64,000 nucleotides of DNA from Myxococcus stipitatus (lineage in GTDB: Bacteria > Myxococcota > Myxococcia > Myxococcales > Myxococcaceae): positions 1,922,001 to 1,986,000 of the forward strand of contig NZ_CP102770.1 of the NCBI RefSeq assembly GCF_038561935.1, given 5' to 3'. A model generated the notes under the pieces. That model saw only the letters and a program-made list of their open reading frames with translations, had not been told where the DNA came from and did not search any database. Below, one piece after another: positions 53,249-63,196 of the stretch. The stretch's first letter is position 1. Every line of letters starts with the position of its first letter. The position numbers and the translations under genes were made by a program.

Positions 53249-55153
53249 TCACGCGACGGCCGTGTATCTGCCGAACCAGTACATGTTCTGCAGTCCGGCC
53301 ATCGATTGAAAGCTGAAGAACCCGAAGCCATCCCTATCGACTGAGAACGTCGACGGATTGCCACTGAAGCCGCCCCCAACTGAACTCGGTGTCAGCGTGA
53401 TCGACGATGGCGCAGCCGGGAACCGATTCCGAAACGTCACCGCTCCACCCAGCGCGAGCGTGTGGAGCGAAGTGTCGGCGTTGGTCCACTCGAGCCCCAG
53501 TCGTCCGGTCTCCTGCACCGAGCCCGTCAGCTCGAACGCGGAGTTGACGGTGCTGCTCATCGGAAGCACCCACCTCCGGGTCCACGTCGTGAACGTCGCC
53601 GCGAAGCTGTCTTCATGCATGAACTCGAAGTCGAGGCGGGAGAAGCGGAAGCCTCCGGCGAAGTAGCTGGTGCTGTCGCGAGCCCACGCGCTCCCGTTCC
53701 ACGAAGCGTTGAGCGTGAACCAGATGTTGTCGGAGTCGGCGTAGACGCGAAGCCGTGCACCGATGCCGCCGTTGCCTTGCGCGTCCCAGAGCAACGCCTT
53801 TGTCCCGCCGAGGTTGGGCTGGCGAATCGTGCGGTGCTGGCCCGGATTCGCCTCATTGCCGCGGAAATGGTCGCCCTCGTACGCGTCGAGCACCTCGGCG
53901 AGCGCGGTCTCGACGTTCGCCGCGTTGAGGTTGTTGCCGGCATCGGCGACCGAGATGGCGCTCGCGGCGTGCGCTCCGGCTGCCTGGTTCACGTGGCCGT
54001 TGAGGCTGCCGAGCAGCGTCACGAGGGCTGCGCGCAGCGTGCCCGCGGCGATGGCAGTGGGCGCGCCCGCGATCGCATCGACGCCGACGAGCCCCGCTCC
54101 GGGGGCAGCCGCGCTCGTGGCGACGAGGTCCGTGACGATCTCCTGGAGCTGCGACTGCACGTTCGTGGCGGCGACGTTGTTGTGCGGTGTCGCCGCGATG
54201 GCGGCGGCGTTGTGCGCGCCGGTCGGCGCGCTCACGTGCGTGTTCAGGAAGCCGAGGAGCTGCGCGAGCTGACTCTTCACGCTTCCCGCAGGGAGCGCGT
54301 TCGGCGCGCCCGCAGCCGCGTCGACGCCGACGCGCGTGGCGCCGGAGCTTCCGACCGCGCCGGTGGCCAGGTCGTCGATGAGCTCGTCGACGGCGGCCTG
54401 CACGTTGCCGGCGCCGACGAAGCCGTGGGACGTGTAGTCGATGGCGCTGGCTGCGTGGCGCCGGGCGACGGCCGTGAAGTGGTCGCGCAGCTCGGCGTCG
54501 GTCTCGTCGAACGCCGCCTGCACCGTCGCGGCGAGCGGCTGGAGGATGCTCCAGGTCCCGATGGTTACGGCCACCGAGGTGCCTTGCGCGAAGATGAAGG
54601 CCTGCCGGCGCGAGGTGTCAATGTCCGCGACGAGGATCTGCGTCTGCCCCGGGCGGCGGCGCACATCGCAGACGAGCAGCTCGTCGGCCTGCAGCGCCGG
54701 CTTCGGCGCGACGCCGATGGCGCCCTCGGGCGCCTGACGCACCACGAGCTCGAACGACTCGTCGCGCCGGAAGAACACCTGCTGCGAGTTGCCGTCCGTG
54801 CGCGGGTCGGAGAGCTGGCGCTTGAAGCGGAGGAAGATGCCGAGCCAGCGCTCGTTGCCAACCGTGGCCACGTCGGTCGGGATGCCCACCAGGTCGACCG
54901 CGCAGTCCACCGTCTGCCCGGTGCCGAAGAACATGCGCTGGCCGAGGTTGTCGTAGGCGCGCCCGGGCGCGGTGAGGTCCACCGTCAGGTCGGGCACCGG
55001 CGAGTGCGGCGCGGGGACGGCGCCCGCGACGATGCCGTAGATGTTCAGGTCGGCGGCGAGGTCCCGGTCGGCCTTCTCGAGCAAGGCGAACGCGAGGTCG
55101 AGCTCGGCCTCGGTGACACGCTGGCGGAAGTAGAAATCGGCGCGATCGGCCAT
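53249..55153 (-). CDS. Tail-fibre-like phage protein
   Basis: A 634-residue protein. The N-terminal ~200 residues (FYFRQRVTEAELDLAFALLE) resemble baseplate-attachment domains. Residues ~230-400 contain two tandem ~80-residue units with parallel motifs (GVDAAAGAPNALPAGSVKSQ / GVDAIAGAPTAIAAGTLRAA; GAHNAAAIAATPHNNVAATN / GAHAASAISVADAGNNLNAA). The C-terminal ~200 residues are beta-rich and likely form the receptor-binding tip. Repeated helical-shaft units followed by a distinct tip is typical of fibres. Upstream it carries a GCCTCCGGGGA-type hairpin shared with the baseplate J gene. Confidence 0.75.
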   Translation of the reverse strand: MADRADFYFRQRVTEAELDLAFALLEKADRDLAADLNIYGIVAGAVPAPHSPVPDLTVDLTAPGRAYDNLGQRMFFGTGQTVDCAVDLVGIPTDVATVGNERWLGIFLRFKRQLSDPRTDGNSQQVFFRRDESFELVVRQAPEGAIGVAPKPALQADELLVCDVRRRPGQTQILVADIDTSRRQAFIFAQGTSVAVTIGTWSILQPLAATVQAAFDETDAELRDHFTAVARRHAASAIDYTSHGFVGAGNVQAAVDELIDDLATGAVGSSGATRVGVDAAAGAPNALPAGSVKSQLAQLLGFLNTHVSAPTGAHNAAAIAATPHNNVAATNVQSQLQEIVTDLVATSAAAPGAGLVGVDAIAGAPTAIAAGTLRAALVTLLGSLNGHVNQAAGAHAASAISVADAGNNLNAANVETALAEVLDAYEGDHFRGNEANPGQHRTIRQPNLGGTKALLWDAQGNGGIGARLRVYADSDNIWFTLNASWNGSAWARDSTSYFAGGFRFSRLDFEFMHEDSFAATFTTWTRRWVLPMSSTVNSAFELTGSVQETGRLGLEWTNADTSLHTLALGGAVTFRNRFPAAPSSITLTPSSVGGGFSGNPSTFSVDRDGFGFFSFQSMAGLQNMYWFGRYTAVA

Positions 55154-55176
55154 GTCCTTGCCTCGGAGCGCACGGG

Positions 55177-55197
55177 GCCTCCGGGGAAGGCAAAGCC
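55177..55197 (-). promoter_or_regulatory. GCCTCCGGGGAAGGCAAAGC leader element
   Basis: A near-palindrome (GCCT...AGGC) 24 bp before the tail-fibre start, matching the element in front of the baseplate J gene at 63151 apart from one extra base. Possibly a translation-control or RNA-processing hairpin. Confidence 0.45.
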
Positions 55198-55238
55198 GCG
55201 CGGCGAGGCGTTAGGGGACAGCCGGCTACGCTGTTCGG

Positions 55239-58200
55239 TCATTCACCGGAGCTGTCACTCACGGCACCGGGTGGCCGGGTCTCTGCGGCGACATTCCTCC
55301 AGCCACGATCGAACGTGAACGTCCGCGCGAGAGCGACGGGGTTCTGAATCTTGAGCACCCGCGCCCTCGCTGGGTCGGTTGCGTACTCGACCACGTACAG
55401 CCAGTACGCATCGCCCTTCTCACGCGCACAATCGAACTGCGTATGGGAAAGACCGACGGGCCGATCCTCCAGACTTCTCGTCATCGACTTGACCTCGACC
55501 CATCGAACCTTCTGTCCGCTGTCGTTGGCTTCGTAGAGGTCGAAGCCGGGATTGCCTTCCGGCGTACGAAGCAGCCGGGGTTCGAGCGAGATGATCAGGG
55601 CGATGGCTTGCTCCTCGATCTCCATACGTGCCGCATGATCGAGCCCATCCGGGTCGGGTCCGTCGTCGGGGTGAGTTCCGACGTAGGAGATGAAGTGCTG
55701 CTCTGCACCCTGAGCAGGCGAGTGTGTTCCCTGGTCACTGTCAGTTGTCTTTCCTTTGTCGGCACCGGCTGGATGCACGCCCGAGTCGGCGTGCGCCCCG
55801 CTGTTGCGTTGCGTGCCCCCACTGGGTGTCCCACTGCCGGTGCGGCCCCGACCACCACTTCCCGCGCCGCTCCCCGCGCCGTCGGTCTCGTGGGCTGCCC
55901 CTGGCGGGATCGACCCGGCCCCCCTGGTACCGTCAGCGTTGGCAGCGTCATCAGCGTCGAGATCGTCCGCATCGTCGTCGGGACCTCGCTCTGCCGCACC
56001 GCCATCTTCTGCATCGAGCCCCGCATCGTCCTCGTGCGGCGCGCTGGTGATGCCAAGCCGGCTTGCGAGGTCAGCCGCGCTGGTGATGCCGTGCTTTCTC
56101 AGGAGGTCGAGAGCTGCTGGATCGATGCCGGCTTCTTTCGCCAGTTGGTCGATGATCGGCGGCTTGAAGGCGATCTTGGTCAACAGGAAGGGATTGGGTT
56201 TCCATCCCAGGCTGTCGAAGACCACGAGTCCCGGCGGCACCAACTCATCGCTGGCGTCGGGCACCCAAGCCGCCTTGTTGAGGCGACGCAGGAAAGCAGC
56301 CGGGAATGGCGGCGTCCTGCGAACGCCGTAGTGGGACCAACTATACGAGCCATCGAACACGCCGCGCCCCCGGCGTTCTTCGAGGTCGCCCAGGCTCTCC
56401 CAGATCAAGCGAGCGCGCTCGGCGCGTTGTTCAGGCGTAAGACTCGGCAGCAGTCCGATAAGCGCATCGAAGCCCTGCAGCACCCAATCGACCACCACGT
56501 CGTTGATGCCGGACGTCTCCTCGTGGCCGGTTTGGCGCCGGAGTTCGAGTCGCTCGTCGCGCGTAAGCGCATTCGGCGCCTCCACGGGCCGCGGGTACCT
56601 CAATGCACCACACGCTTCGAGCAGCTCGCGCATGTTCTCACCGCGCAAGCAGTCGTACCCGTCATCGATGACGAGAACGTCGGGCACACCCGCGAAGAGC
56701 GCCTTCATGCGGTCCGTGGCGATGTAGACGTTGCCAGGCTTGTCGACGTAGCCCTTCCCGTCGCCGGTATCGACCACCATCACGAAGGACGTTGCGCGCA
56801 GCGCAGCGAGCAGCTTTTCCCGCTGCGCTTTTGAGTCGGTGCTGTAGGCGGCGCGGATGCGGTCGATGTCGGCGGAGTAGGCCTTGTCGTCCACATCTAC
56901 TTCGGCTCCCTGGTACTTCGGCAGCACGTTCCACACCACGTCGTCGACTGGATCAGGCTCAGTAAGCCCGAGCGAAACGAGAAAGCTGCGCGCCTCTGCG
57001 GTCCCGCAGACTGCGCGGCGGATCGTCGGGAAGCTGGTTTCGATCGCGCTCGGCAGAAAGGCCTTCGCACTACCGTTCTCGCGAGCAACGACGTGCGTTC
57101 CGTTGTCGAGGCGGACCAGTGGAATCGTGCTCAGACGGTTCACCAACGCCTTCTGGCCGTTCAAGAACGAGTACAGCCGCGCAATCCAGGCGTCCGACTG
57201 CGCTTCGAGAAATGCCCTATCCAGCTTGGGCACGATCTGTTCAGGCGTAACTTCTGGGACGTGCAGCTCCTGAAGCAGGTACTTTCGAAGTTCGGGCGCC
57301 TTGTCCTGGGTGATGTCCCCCGTAAGCCACGCGCATCCCTTGGCGCCGAACAGCACCTCGATCTGCTCCGCGCTGAACAGCTCTCGCAGCTCCTGCGTAC
57401 GTGCCAACCTTGCTTGCCCAGCAACCACGAAGCCGCCGTCGAAGCGGGGCAGCAGCGGCGCGTCCAAGAACGCCTGTCGGACCGCATCGAAGATCGGCGC
57501 AAACATCGCCCCTTCGGGAAACTTCTCGCGGTCGAGCGGCAGGCAGCGCAATGCGGACGCGTCCAGCATCTCATTGTCGCGCATCCAGCGCACCGATTCC
57601 ACCAACAGGCCGGCCGTCTCCTGGACCAAGTGCTGATTCCACGGCTCGCCACGCGGGATGTTGTCCCGGCTGGGCGTCGTGCGATACGGCCCCTGCACGA
57701 GAAAGCCGAGGTTGGTCGAGACCACCGTGGGGAAGAACACCACCAACGGCGACGCGGCCACGGGCTGCACCGACCAGCGCCCGGGCGCATCCTTGACGGC
57801 GACCAGCGAGAAGGCGACCTCCACGCGACCGACCTTCTCCCGCGTGGTCGAGGTGGTCGAGAACACGTCGCGGTGGAACACCAGCCAATTCTGATCGACC
57901 TCGGGCTTGTCGCTCTCTTGGCCGATCACCGTAATGCGCTGAACGTTTGGGCCGAGCGATTCCGGGTCGCTCCGCAGGTAGACACCGGACGCGCCGCCCT
58001 GGACGCTCCAGTTGATTTCGTCGATGTGCCGCAGGAACAGCAGTGCTCCAGGCCCCAGGTGCTGGAAGCCAGCCGTGATCTCCTGCCACGCGGTTCCGTC
58101 CTCCGACTTCAGGGGCAGGATGATCTGCGTTTCGTCCTCCGCGCGGGCCGTGCGCTTTGCGGTCTTCGGCTGCACGTAGTTCTCGACGGCGAAGTCCTCG

Positions 58201-58571
58201 TCGCCGGAGTGAATCTCCGGGCGGTCCGTGAACGTGTAGACCGACTTGAAGCCGATGCCGAACCGGCCGATCGAGAAGTGGTCCTTCGTGCTCTCCGCGA
58301 TGCCGCACACGCCCCGGACATCCGCCTCGTCGAAAGGCATGCCGAAGTGGGACAGCGTCAGGCTGGTTGGCGTCAGCTCGAACATAACCTTGCGCGGCCC
58401 GTGCCGGTCGCCGCGCCGACCGAGGGCGTCTTCCGCGTTCTGGAGCAGCTCGAAGATGAAGTGCGTGCGGTCGTCGTACCGGTCAGCCAGCAGCATCGGG
58501 CCGATCCGGCCGATGTCGGTCCCGTAACGCCGTCGGTTCTCTTCGCCGATCGCATCGTAGTTCGAAGGCAC
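55239..58571 (-). CDS. Hsp90-like ATPase/DUF3883 protein, defence type
   Basis: A 1110-residue protein. The GTG at 58571 is chosen over a longer start because AGGAG lies 5 bases upstream. The N-terminus is a sacsin/GHKL-type ATPase: FIFELLQNAEDALG (N box), SIGRFGIGFKSVY (G1/G2 box) and TPTSLTLSHFG. The middle ~600 residues are unassigned. A Gly/Asp/Ser-rich linker at ~830-950 precedes a C-terminal DUF3883 domain with a PD-(D/E)XK-like core, GNPGFDLYEANDS and WVEVKSMT. Sacsin-DUF3883 proteins occur in anti-phage islands. It is inserted between tail protein I and the tail fibre, flanked by non-overlapping gaps (54 and 85 bp), unlike its tightly packed neighbours, so probably a cargo gene. Confidence 0.88.
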   Translation of the reverse strand: MPSNYDAIGEENRRRYGTDIGRIGPMLLADRYDDRTHFIFELLQNAEDALGRRGDRHGPRKVMFELTPTSLTLSHFGMPFDEADVRGVCGIAESTKDHFSIGRFGIGFKSVYTFTDRPEIHSGDEDFAVENYVQPKTAKRTARAEDETQIILPLKSEDGTAWQEITAGFQHLGPGALLFLRHIDEINWSVQGGASGVYLRSDPESLGPNVQRITVIGQESDKPEVDQNWLVFHRDVFSTTSTTREKVGRVEVAFSLVAVKDAPGRWSVQPVAASPLVVFFPTVVSTNLGFLVQGPYRTTPSRDNIPRGEPWNQHLVQETAGLLVESVRWMRDNEMLDASALRCLPLDREKFPEGAMFAPIFDAVRQAFLDAPLLPRFDGGFVVAGQARLARTQELRELFSAEQIEVLFGAKGCAWLTGDITQDKAPELRKYLLQELHVPEVTPEQIVPKLDRAFLEAQSDAWIARLYSFLNGQKALVNRLSTIPLVRLDNGTHVVARENGSAKAFLPSAIETSFPTIRRAVCGTAEARSFLVSLGLTEPDPVDDVVWNVLPKYQGAEVDVDDKAYSADIDRIRAAYSTDSKAQREKLLAALRATSFVMVVDTGDGKGYVDKPGNVYIATDRMKALFAGVPDVLVIDDGYDCLRGENMRELLEACGALRYPRPVEAPNALTRDERLELRRQTGHEETSGINDVVVDWVLQGFDALIGLLPSLTPEQRAERARLIWESLGDLEERRGRGVFDGSYSWSHYGVRRTPPFPAAFLRRLNKAAWVPDASDELVPPGLVVFDSLGWKPNPFLLTKIAFKPPIIDQLAKEAGIDPAALDLLRKHGITSAADLASRLGITSAPHEDDAGLDAEDGGAAERGPDDDADDLDADDAANADGTRGAGSIPPGAAHETDGAGSGAGSGGRGRTGSGTPSGGTQRNSGAHADSGVHPAGADKGKTTDSDQGTHSPAQGAEQHFISYVGTHPDDGPDPDGLDHAARMEIEEQAIALIISLEPRLLRTPEGNPGFDLYEANDSGQKVRWVEVKSMTRSLEDRPVGLSHTQFDCAREKGDAYWLYVVEYATDPARARVLKIQNPVALARTFTFDRGWRNVAAETRPPGAVSDSSGE

Positions 58572-58625
58572 TGTTTCTCCTCGGCCTTGCATCATACCGA
58601 AGCTGGCGGGAACGTTCGGCGCCTT

Positions 58626-59963
58626 TCAGTGCAGATCCGTCGTCTCGCCGAGGTCGCTGAGGCCCAGCTCCCAGTGGTTCGGCAGGACTGGCGGCAGGGG
58701 CTCGACGAGGTCCACGAAGTGCGTGTGCGCGGGCTTCAGGTACTCGACGATGGCGCGGAGCTGGCGGCGCTCGCGGTCGATGAGGATACGCGCGACCTCG
58801 ACGTTGAAGGCGTACCGTGCAAAGCGGTCGGAGGGGCCGAGCACCCAGTCGACGCCGAGCTCCGACTCGCCGAGGAAGAGCGTGTCGGCGTTGAACGGGG
58901 TGATCGCCGAGATGTCGATTCCCAGGAAGAAGCGGATCGCGTTCTGGATGCCCTTGGCGGTTCCCTTCTGGCGGTACATCTCGACCAGCACAGACGCGAG
59001 CCGGCGCTTGCCCATCGTGTCGAGCTCGAACGGGAATGGGTTGCCGAGGTCGCGGAGGATCAGGTCCACGAAGACATCGGGCGCGCGCTCAAGGTCGAAG
59101 ATGTCGGGCCAGCGATCGACATCGGCGAGTAGGAGGTCGGTGACCTCCTGCAGGCACGCGATGAACCGAAAGAGATCGCCCGTGTGGTCGTCGCGCCGAT
59201 TGTGCTTCGGGAGCATGTGCCACAGGTCGAATCGACGCGTCAGCGGACGCGCAGGCCGGAAGCCGGTGAACGTCGCGCGGTCGTAGGGCCCGAGCACCGC
59301 GTTGCCGAAGAGGTCCGTCACCCCGATGGCGACGACTTCATGGAGCACGTCGGGCGTCATCTCGGTGTCGAGCGTGAGCAGGACGATGCTTTCCTCGACG
59401 TTCACAGCGGCGACGGCCACAGGGACGGCGGGCGCGCTCTTGGGCGTGAGCGCGAAGGCCGCGTCGGCGGGAACCAGCACCGGCTCGTCGAAGGCGACGC
59501 GCACCGTCTTCTGCGTGAGTGCCTGGGCCCCGACGACTCGCGGCGCGGTCCGGTCCTCGACGACGAACGAGTACACCTCGTCGAGCGAGGCCGCGCCTCC
59601 AACCGTCTGCGCGAGCACGCGCACGTGGACCGTCGCCAGGCTTGCGAGCGAGACGACGGGATGGAGCACGACGCGCAGCGTGTCGGCGGTCTGCACGACG
59701 GCGGCGAGCGGCCCCGCGTAGGCCGGGACGATCTCCGTCAGAGCGCCACCCTCGAATGCCAGGACGCCGTCGACCCACACGCGCGCGCTGGCCCGGTGGA
59801 CTCCATCGGGGCCGGTGTCGACGAGCTCGAGCGTGACCGTGGCGTCGACGGGCACGCCGGTCTCGCCGGGGCTCGGGTCGCGGTTCACGAGGACGAGCCG
59901 CGGCGTGCTCGCGAGGAGCGCGACGCTGTCGACGTAGAGCGCGGGAAGCTCGACGGTGCTCAC
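58626..59963 (-). CDS. Phage tail protein I-like with Ig-like N-terminus
   Basis: A 445-residue protein. The C-terminal ~190 residues match the P2 tail-protein-I type ([48 protein letters not shown]), a baseplate wedge component. The N-terminal ~250 residues are Big/Ig-like ([32 protein letters not shown]), which would be exposed on the particle. It lies 10 bp after the 129-residue protein. Confidence 0.8.
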   Translation of the reverse strand: MSTVELPALYVDSVALLASTPRLVLVNRDPSPGETGVPVDATVTLELVDTGPDGVHRASARVWVDGVLAFEGGALTEIVPAYAGPLAAVVQTADTLRVVLHPVVSLASLATVHVRVLAQTVGGAASLDEVYSFVVEDRTAPRVVGAQALTQKTVRVAFDEPVLVPADAAFALTPKSAPAVPVAVAAVNVEESIVLLTLDTEMTPDVLHEVVAIGVTDLFGNAVLGPYDRATFTGFRPARPLTRRFDLWHMLPKHNRRDDHTGDLFRFIACLQEVTDLLLADVDRWPDIFDLERAPDVFVDLILRDLGNPFPFELDTMGKRRLASVLVEMYRQKGTAKGIQNAIRFFLGIDISAITPFNADTLFLGESELGVDWVLGPSDRFARYAFNVEVARILIDRERRQLRAIVEYLKPAHTHFVDLVEPLPPVLPNHWELGLSDLGETTDLH

Positions 59964-59973
59964 GGTGCGCTCC

Positions 59974-60363
59974 TCATGCGCTCACCAGCTCGAGCCGCAC
60001 GCCGACCGTGTGCACGCCCGAGAGCTTCGAGACGTTCGCCGCGAGATCCGTGACGAGGCGATCGCGCCCCGGCTTGGCGCGCATCCTCGCGAGCTTCGTG
60101 CCGTCGACCGTGATGCTCGCCTCCCACGCGAGCCCCGCCGGAGTGCTCGCCGGCACCGACAGGCGCAGCAGCGCGCGCACGAGCATGACGCCCGTGAGGT
60201 CGGTGCTCTGGGTAACCTCGGCGTGGTCCCCCGGCGCGAGCTCGAAGAAGCGCCCGGGCTCTGCGTCGCCGAGCACGAAGGAGTAGTCGCCGCCGGTCGC
60301 CTTCGGCGTGAGGAGGCGACCCTGGTCCCGCCCGAGGCGGCTCGTGAACGCGGTCAGCGCCAT
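59974..60363 (-). CDS. Phage particle protein, hypothetical
   Basis: A 129-residue beta-rich protein ([53 protein letters not shown]). Unknown family; in the tail operon, 4 bp after the preceding gene and 10 bp before tail protein I. Probably a small baseplate or decoration component. Confidence 0.65.
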   Translation of the reverse strand: MALTAFTSRLGRDQGRLLTPKATGGDYSFVLGDAEPGRFFELAPGDHAEVTQSTDLTGVMLVRALLRLSVPASTPAGLAWEASITVDGTKLARMRAKPGRDRLVTDLAANVSKLSGVHTVGVRLELVSA

Positions 60364-60367
60364 CGGC

Positions 60368-61063
60368 TCACACCTGCCGGAACAGCTCGAGGTGGTCGAA
60401 GAACGCGCGGCGCGTCACGTCCTTCACGGAGAAGCCGAAGCCGCCGCGCCCAGAGGTAAGCGGCTGACTGCCGGAGTTGATGCCGAGGTGATCGTCGATG
60501 AACTCGACCATCCCGGAGACCGGCTGCCAGTCGGGCGGCGTGCCGAGCGGGTGCAGCGCGAGATCGTTCTGGAAGACCTTGAGCACCACGTCGCCGTTCG
60601 TGTTCACGATGACGTCGAGCCGTAGGTGCAGCCACGTCGCCTGCGCGAAGGACGCCGCGGACTTCAGCAGCACGCCGGGCCCGTCTGCAGTGGGCAGGCC
60701 TACGGTGACCGCGCCCTTGCGGAGCACGATGCGGTGCGGGTCGTCGTCGGAGAGGCCGAGCAGGTACGCGCTGTCGTTGACCGAGTTGCCCTGGCAGCAG
60801 AGGAACAGGAACGGCGAGAAGCCCGTGGGGCCGCCGCCCGGCCCGCGCTGCACGACGCCGCGAATCGAGCCGCCCTTGGCCATGGGCGCGAAGCTCGCGA
60901 GGTTGGCGAAGAGGCCCACCGCTCCCTCGACGGCCGCGAGCGAGTTGAAGGCGTAGAGGAAGCTGCCGCCGCCCGGTGGGCGCGCGATGCCCGCCGTGAC
61001 GCCGCGATCCACCGTCGCGATGTCGAGCCCGTCGTTCAAGTAGGTCCAGTCTGCCTCTGCCAT
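60368..61063 (-). CDS. Phage particle protein, LamG/concanavalin-like
   Basis: A 231-residue protein with alternating strands resembling a LamG/jelly-roll (THLRLDVIVNTNGDVVLKVFQ-type segment WLHLRLDVIVNTNGDVVLKV; RAFFDHLELFRQV at the end). No catalytic motif seen. Likely an exposed carbohydrate- or surface-binding element of the particle; inference from fold pattern and position. Confidence 0.65.
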   Translation of the reverse strand: MAEADWTYLNDGLDIATVDRGVTAGIARPPGGGSFLYAFNSLAAVEGAVGLFANLASFAPMAKGGSIRGVVQRGPGGGPTGFSPFLFLCCQGNSVNDSAYLLGLSDDDPHRIVLRKGAVTVGLPTADGPGVLLKSAASFAQATWLHLRLDVIVNTNGDVVLKVFQNDLALHPLGTPPDWQPVSGMVEFIDDHLGINSGSQPLTSGRGGFGFSVKDVTRRAFFDHLELFRQV

Positions 61064-61073
61064 GGCTGCTCCT

Positions 61074-61622
61074 TCACAGGGTGGTCGTGTGCGTCCACGC
61101 GTTCTCGAAGTCCTCGACAGCCTGCGCGCCCGCGTCGAAAAGCGCGGCGCTCGCCGTCACCGCAGCCCACGTCCAGGCGTAGAGGTGGTTCGAGCGCCAC
61201 TGGTCCTCGAAGTCCTCGCGCGGCTCTCCGTCGAACACGCCGGTCACGCTCACGACGTCGAACCAGTCGCGTGCATAGGGGACGTTGCTCCACCCGGTCT
61301 CGCAGTCTTCGACGTCGTTGCCGTCGAAGGTCGCCGTCACGAGCTGAGCGGGCGGGAACTCATAGAGGTAGACGACGTTCGCCCAGCCGCTCTCGAACTC
61401 CTCGTAGCCCTTGAGCGCGCTGTCGAAGAACGCGAGTACCACCGTCACGTCGTCGAGGGAGGCGAGCAGCGCGTACCAGCGCTCGAAGTCTTCCCACGCG
61501 TCCTCGGGGGCTGTTCCGAAGCCGGCCAGCACCTCGATGCTGGTCGACGCCGTCAGCGTCCAGTGCTCGGCCTCTCCCGGAAGAAGCCCTGCGTCCTCGA
61601 AGCTCGGGTTGAGCAGCGCCAT
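61074..61622 (-). CDS. Repeat-containing phage particle protein
   Basis: A 182-residue acidic protein built from at least five diverged copies of an ~28-residue unit centred on (E)DFExxW: AWEDFERWYALL, YEEFESGWANVVY, VEDCETGWSNVPY, EDFEDQWRSNHLY and VEDFENAWT. Its ATG shares one base with the stop of the baseplate J gene, so it is translationally coupled to it. The function is unknown; periodic aromatic/acidic repeats suggest an extended surface element. Confidence 0.7.
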   Translation of the reverse strand: MALLNPSFEDAGLLPGEAEHWTLTASTSIEVLAGFGTAPEDAWEDFERWYALLASLDDVTVVLAFFDSALKGYEEFESGWANVVYLYEFPPAQLVTATFDGNDVEDCETGWSNVPYARDWFDVVSVTGVFDGEPREDFEDQWRSNHLYAWTWAAVTASAALFDAGAQAVEDFENAWTHTTTL

Positions 61623-63142
61623 CAGAGCAGCTCCCCGGTATCGCCGTTCCGAAGGGTTACGACTCCGAGGACCGGGAACTCGCGCACGTTGAGCCGCACG
61701 TCGGCGGGCAGCCCGTTGAGCGTCAGGTCGAGGCGCGCGTCGCCCATCTTCCGCACGCCGGGCGTGTCGCGGATGACGTTGAAGAGGTCGCTCCAGGCGA
61801 TCTCTCCGACCGGGTTGCCCTCGGCGTCCTTGATGTTGAAGCCGAAGTCGACGAGCGGGTTCGGGGTGCCGTCCGGCTCGTTCACGCGGAAGTACGCGGC
61901 GAGGTTCGCGCGGACGCGGACGCGCACGTCGCTCGCGGCGAAGCCCTGCTTCAGGAAGATGCGCGCGGCGATGTCGACGGTCTTGTAGACAGGGTCCTGC
62001 ACGCTGACCTGGAACGTCAGCGTGCACGGGTACACCTCTGTCACCTGGCGCAGGACGAGGTTCTTCAGCGCGGGAGTCGGCATCGCACCGGGCGCCTGCG
62101 ACTGCGGGATGACGTAGAGGATGCCGGTGTTCTCGGCGATCGTCGGGTCCTCGTTCGAGGTGAGCATCAGCGCGCGTGCGACACCGGAGAGCCGCCGCGC
62201 GTTGATCTCGAAGTCCTCGCGGGCGACGGTGCGCGTGAGCGCGCGCAGGCTCTCCGGCGCGAGCAGCCTCGCCGACGCCACCGTCTGCCGGTCGGCCCCG
62301 CCCGAGGCGGGCGCGGGGTTCTTCACGGAGACCTGCACCGCGTTGCCGTAGGCGTCCTTGAAGGCGCCCTCCATCACGGCGATGCGCTCGGCATCGACGT
62401 TGCCAACGCTGCCGCCGCCCGTCTTGTAGGTGACGGAGACGGTGCCGCTCGGGGGCATGCCGCTCACGCCGTTGCCGAAGCGAAGCGTCGCGCGATCGTT
62501 CTGGTCGACGGCGACGACGAAGTGGCGGTCGTTCGGGCGCGAGTCGAGGAAGCTGTCGACCTCGGTGAACGCCCCCTGCGGCGTCGCCACGATGGCCGAG
62601 CCGTCGAGGTACGGCGCGAAGTCGAGGTGCAGCTCGAGGTCGGCGAGCCCGCGGGCGTCGAAGAGCTGCGTGTGCGTCTTCGAGTTTTCCACGACGGCGA
62701 GGACGCGCGGCGGATCGGCGCCCGGCGCGATGACCGCTGGCGCAAGGAGCTGGAACCGAACGGGTTCGGTCACCTCCTGCGTGCGCAGCACCGTGCCGGC
62801 AGGAATGGTGACGCTGGCCACGGGGACGCGCGCGAGCTGAAGCCAGACCTCGGCGGTCGCGGCCTGTGCGCCGTGGAGGCGGTAGCCGAGCATCTTCGCG
62901 AGGGCCATCACGCTCTTGCGCTGGGTGGCGGTGACGAGCCGGGACTCGTGGGCGAGGTTGTCCTGGTAGAAGGTCAGGACGTCGCCGACGTAGGCGTAGA
63001 GCTCGACGAGCAGGTTCCCGAAGCTCGCGACGTCGAAGTCGGTCCAGTCCGGGAACACGCTCTTGATGAGCGCGATCAGCCGCGCCCGAAGGGCGTCGAA
63101 ATCCTTGTCAGTGTAGTCGACGGACTCCGGCAGCGTGGCCAC
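61622..63142 (-). CDS. Baseplate J-like protein
   Basis: A 506-residue baseplate wedge protein of the gpJ family. Family segments are [19 protein letters not shown], then [49 protein letters not shown] and the C-terminal [15 protein letters not shown]. The GTG at 63142 is chosen because GGAGG lies 9 bases upstream. That GGAGG is inside a perfect 7-bp hairpin (63150-63165), which could limit its translation. It follows gp25 by 54 bp. Confidence 0.9.
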   Translation of the reverse strand: MATLPESVDYTDKDFDALRARLIALIKSVFPDWTDFDVASFGNLLVELYAYVGDVLTFYQDNLAHESRLVTATQRKSVMALAKMLGYRLHGAQAATAEVWLQLARVPVASVTIPAGTVLRTQEVTEPVRFQLLAPAVIAPGADPPRVLAVVENSKTHTQLFDARGLADLELHLDFAPYLDGSAIVATPQGAFTEVDSFLDSRPNDRHFVVAVDQNDRATLRFGNGVSGMPPSGTVSVTYKTGGGSVGNVDAERIAVMEGAFKDAYGNAVQVSVKNPAPASGGADRQTVASARLLAPESLRALTRTVAREDFEINARRLSGVARALMLTSNEDPTIAENTGILYVIPQSQAPGAMPTPALKNLVLRQVTEVYPCTLTFQVSVQDPVYKTVDIAARIFLKQGFAASDVRVRVRANLAAYFRVNEPDGTPNPLVDFGFNIKDAEGNPVGEIAWSDLFNVIRDTPGVRKMGDARLDLTLNGLPADVRLNVREFPVLGVVTLRNGDTGELL

Positions 63143-63149
63143 GGCAAGA

Positions 63150-63165
63150 TGCCTCCGGGGAGGCA
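63150..63165 (-). promoter_or_regulatory. Hairpin masking the baseplate J ribosome site
   Basis: Perfect inverted repeat TGCCTCC/GGAGGCA with a two-base centre on the minus strand; the right arm contains the GGAGG expected to pair with 16S rRNA for the GTG at 63142. A near-identical element precedes the tail-fibre gene. Confidence 0.5.
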
Positions 63166-63196
63166 AAGCCCTGGAGAGCCAGCGCTCGGGGACGGC

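Noticed and set aside
53462..55318. A 618-codon plus-strand open frame opposite the tail fibre
   Set aside because: Arg/Val/Glu-rich shadow without motifs; the minus-strand frame has repeats and operon packing.
57093..59132. A 679-codon plus-strand open frame opposite the Hsp90-like ATPase and tail protein I
   Set aside because: It crosses two real minus-strand genes and shows no domain.
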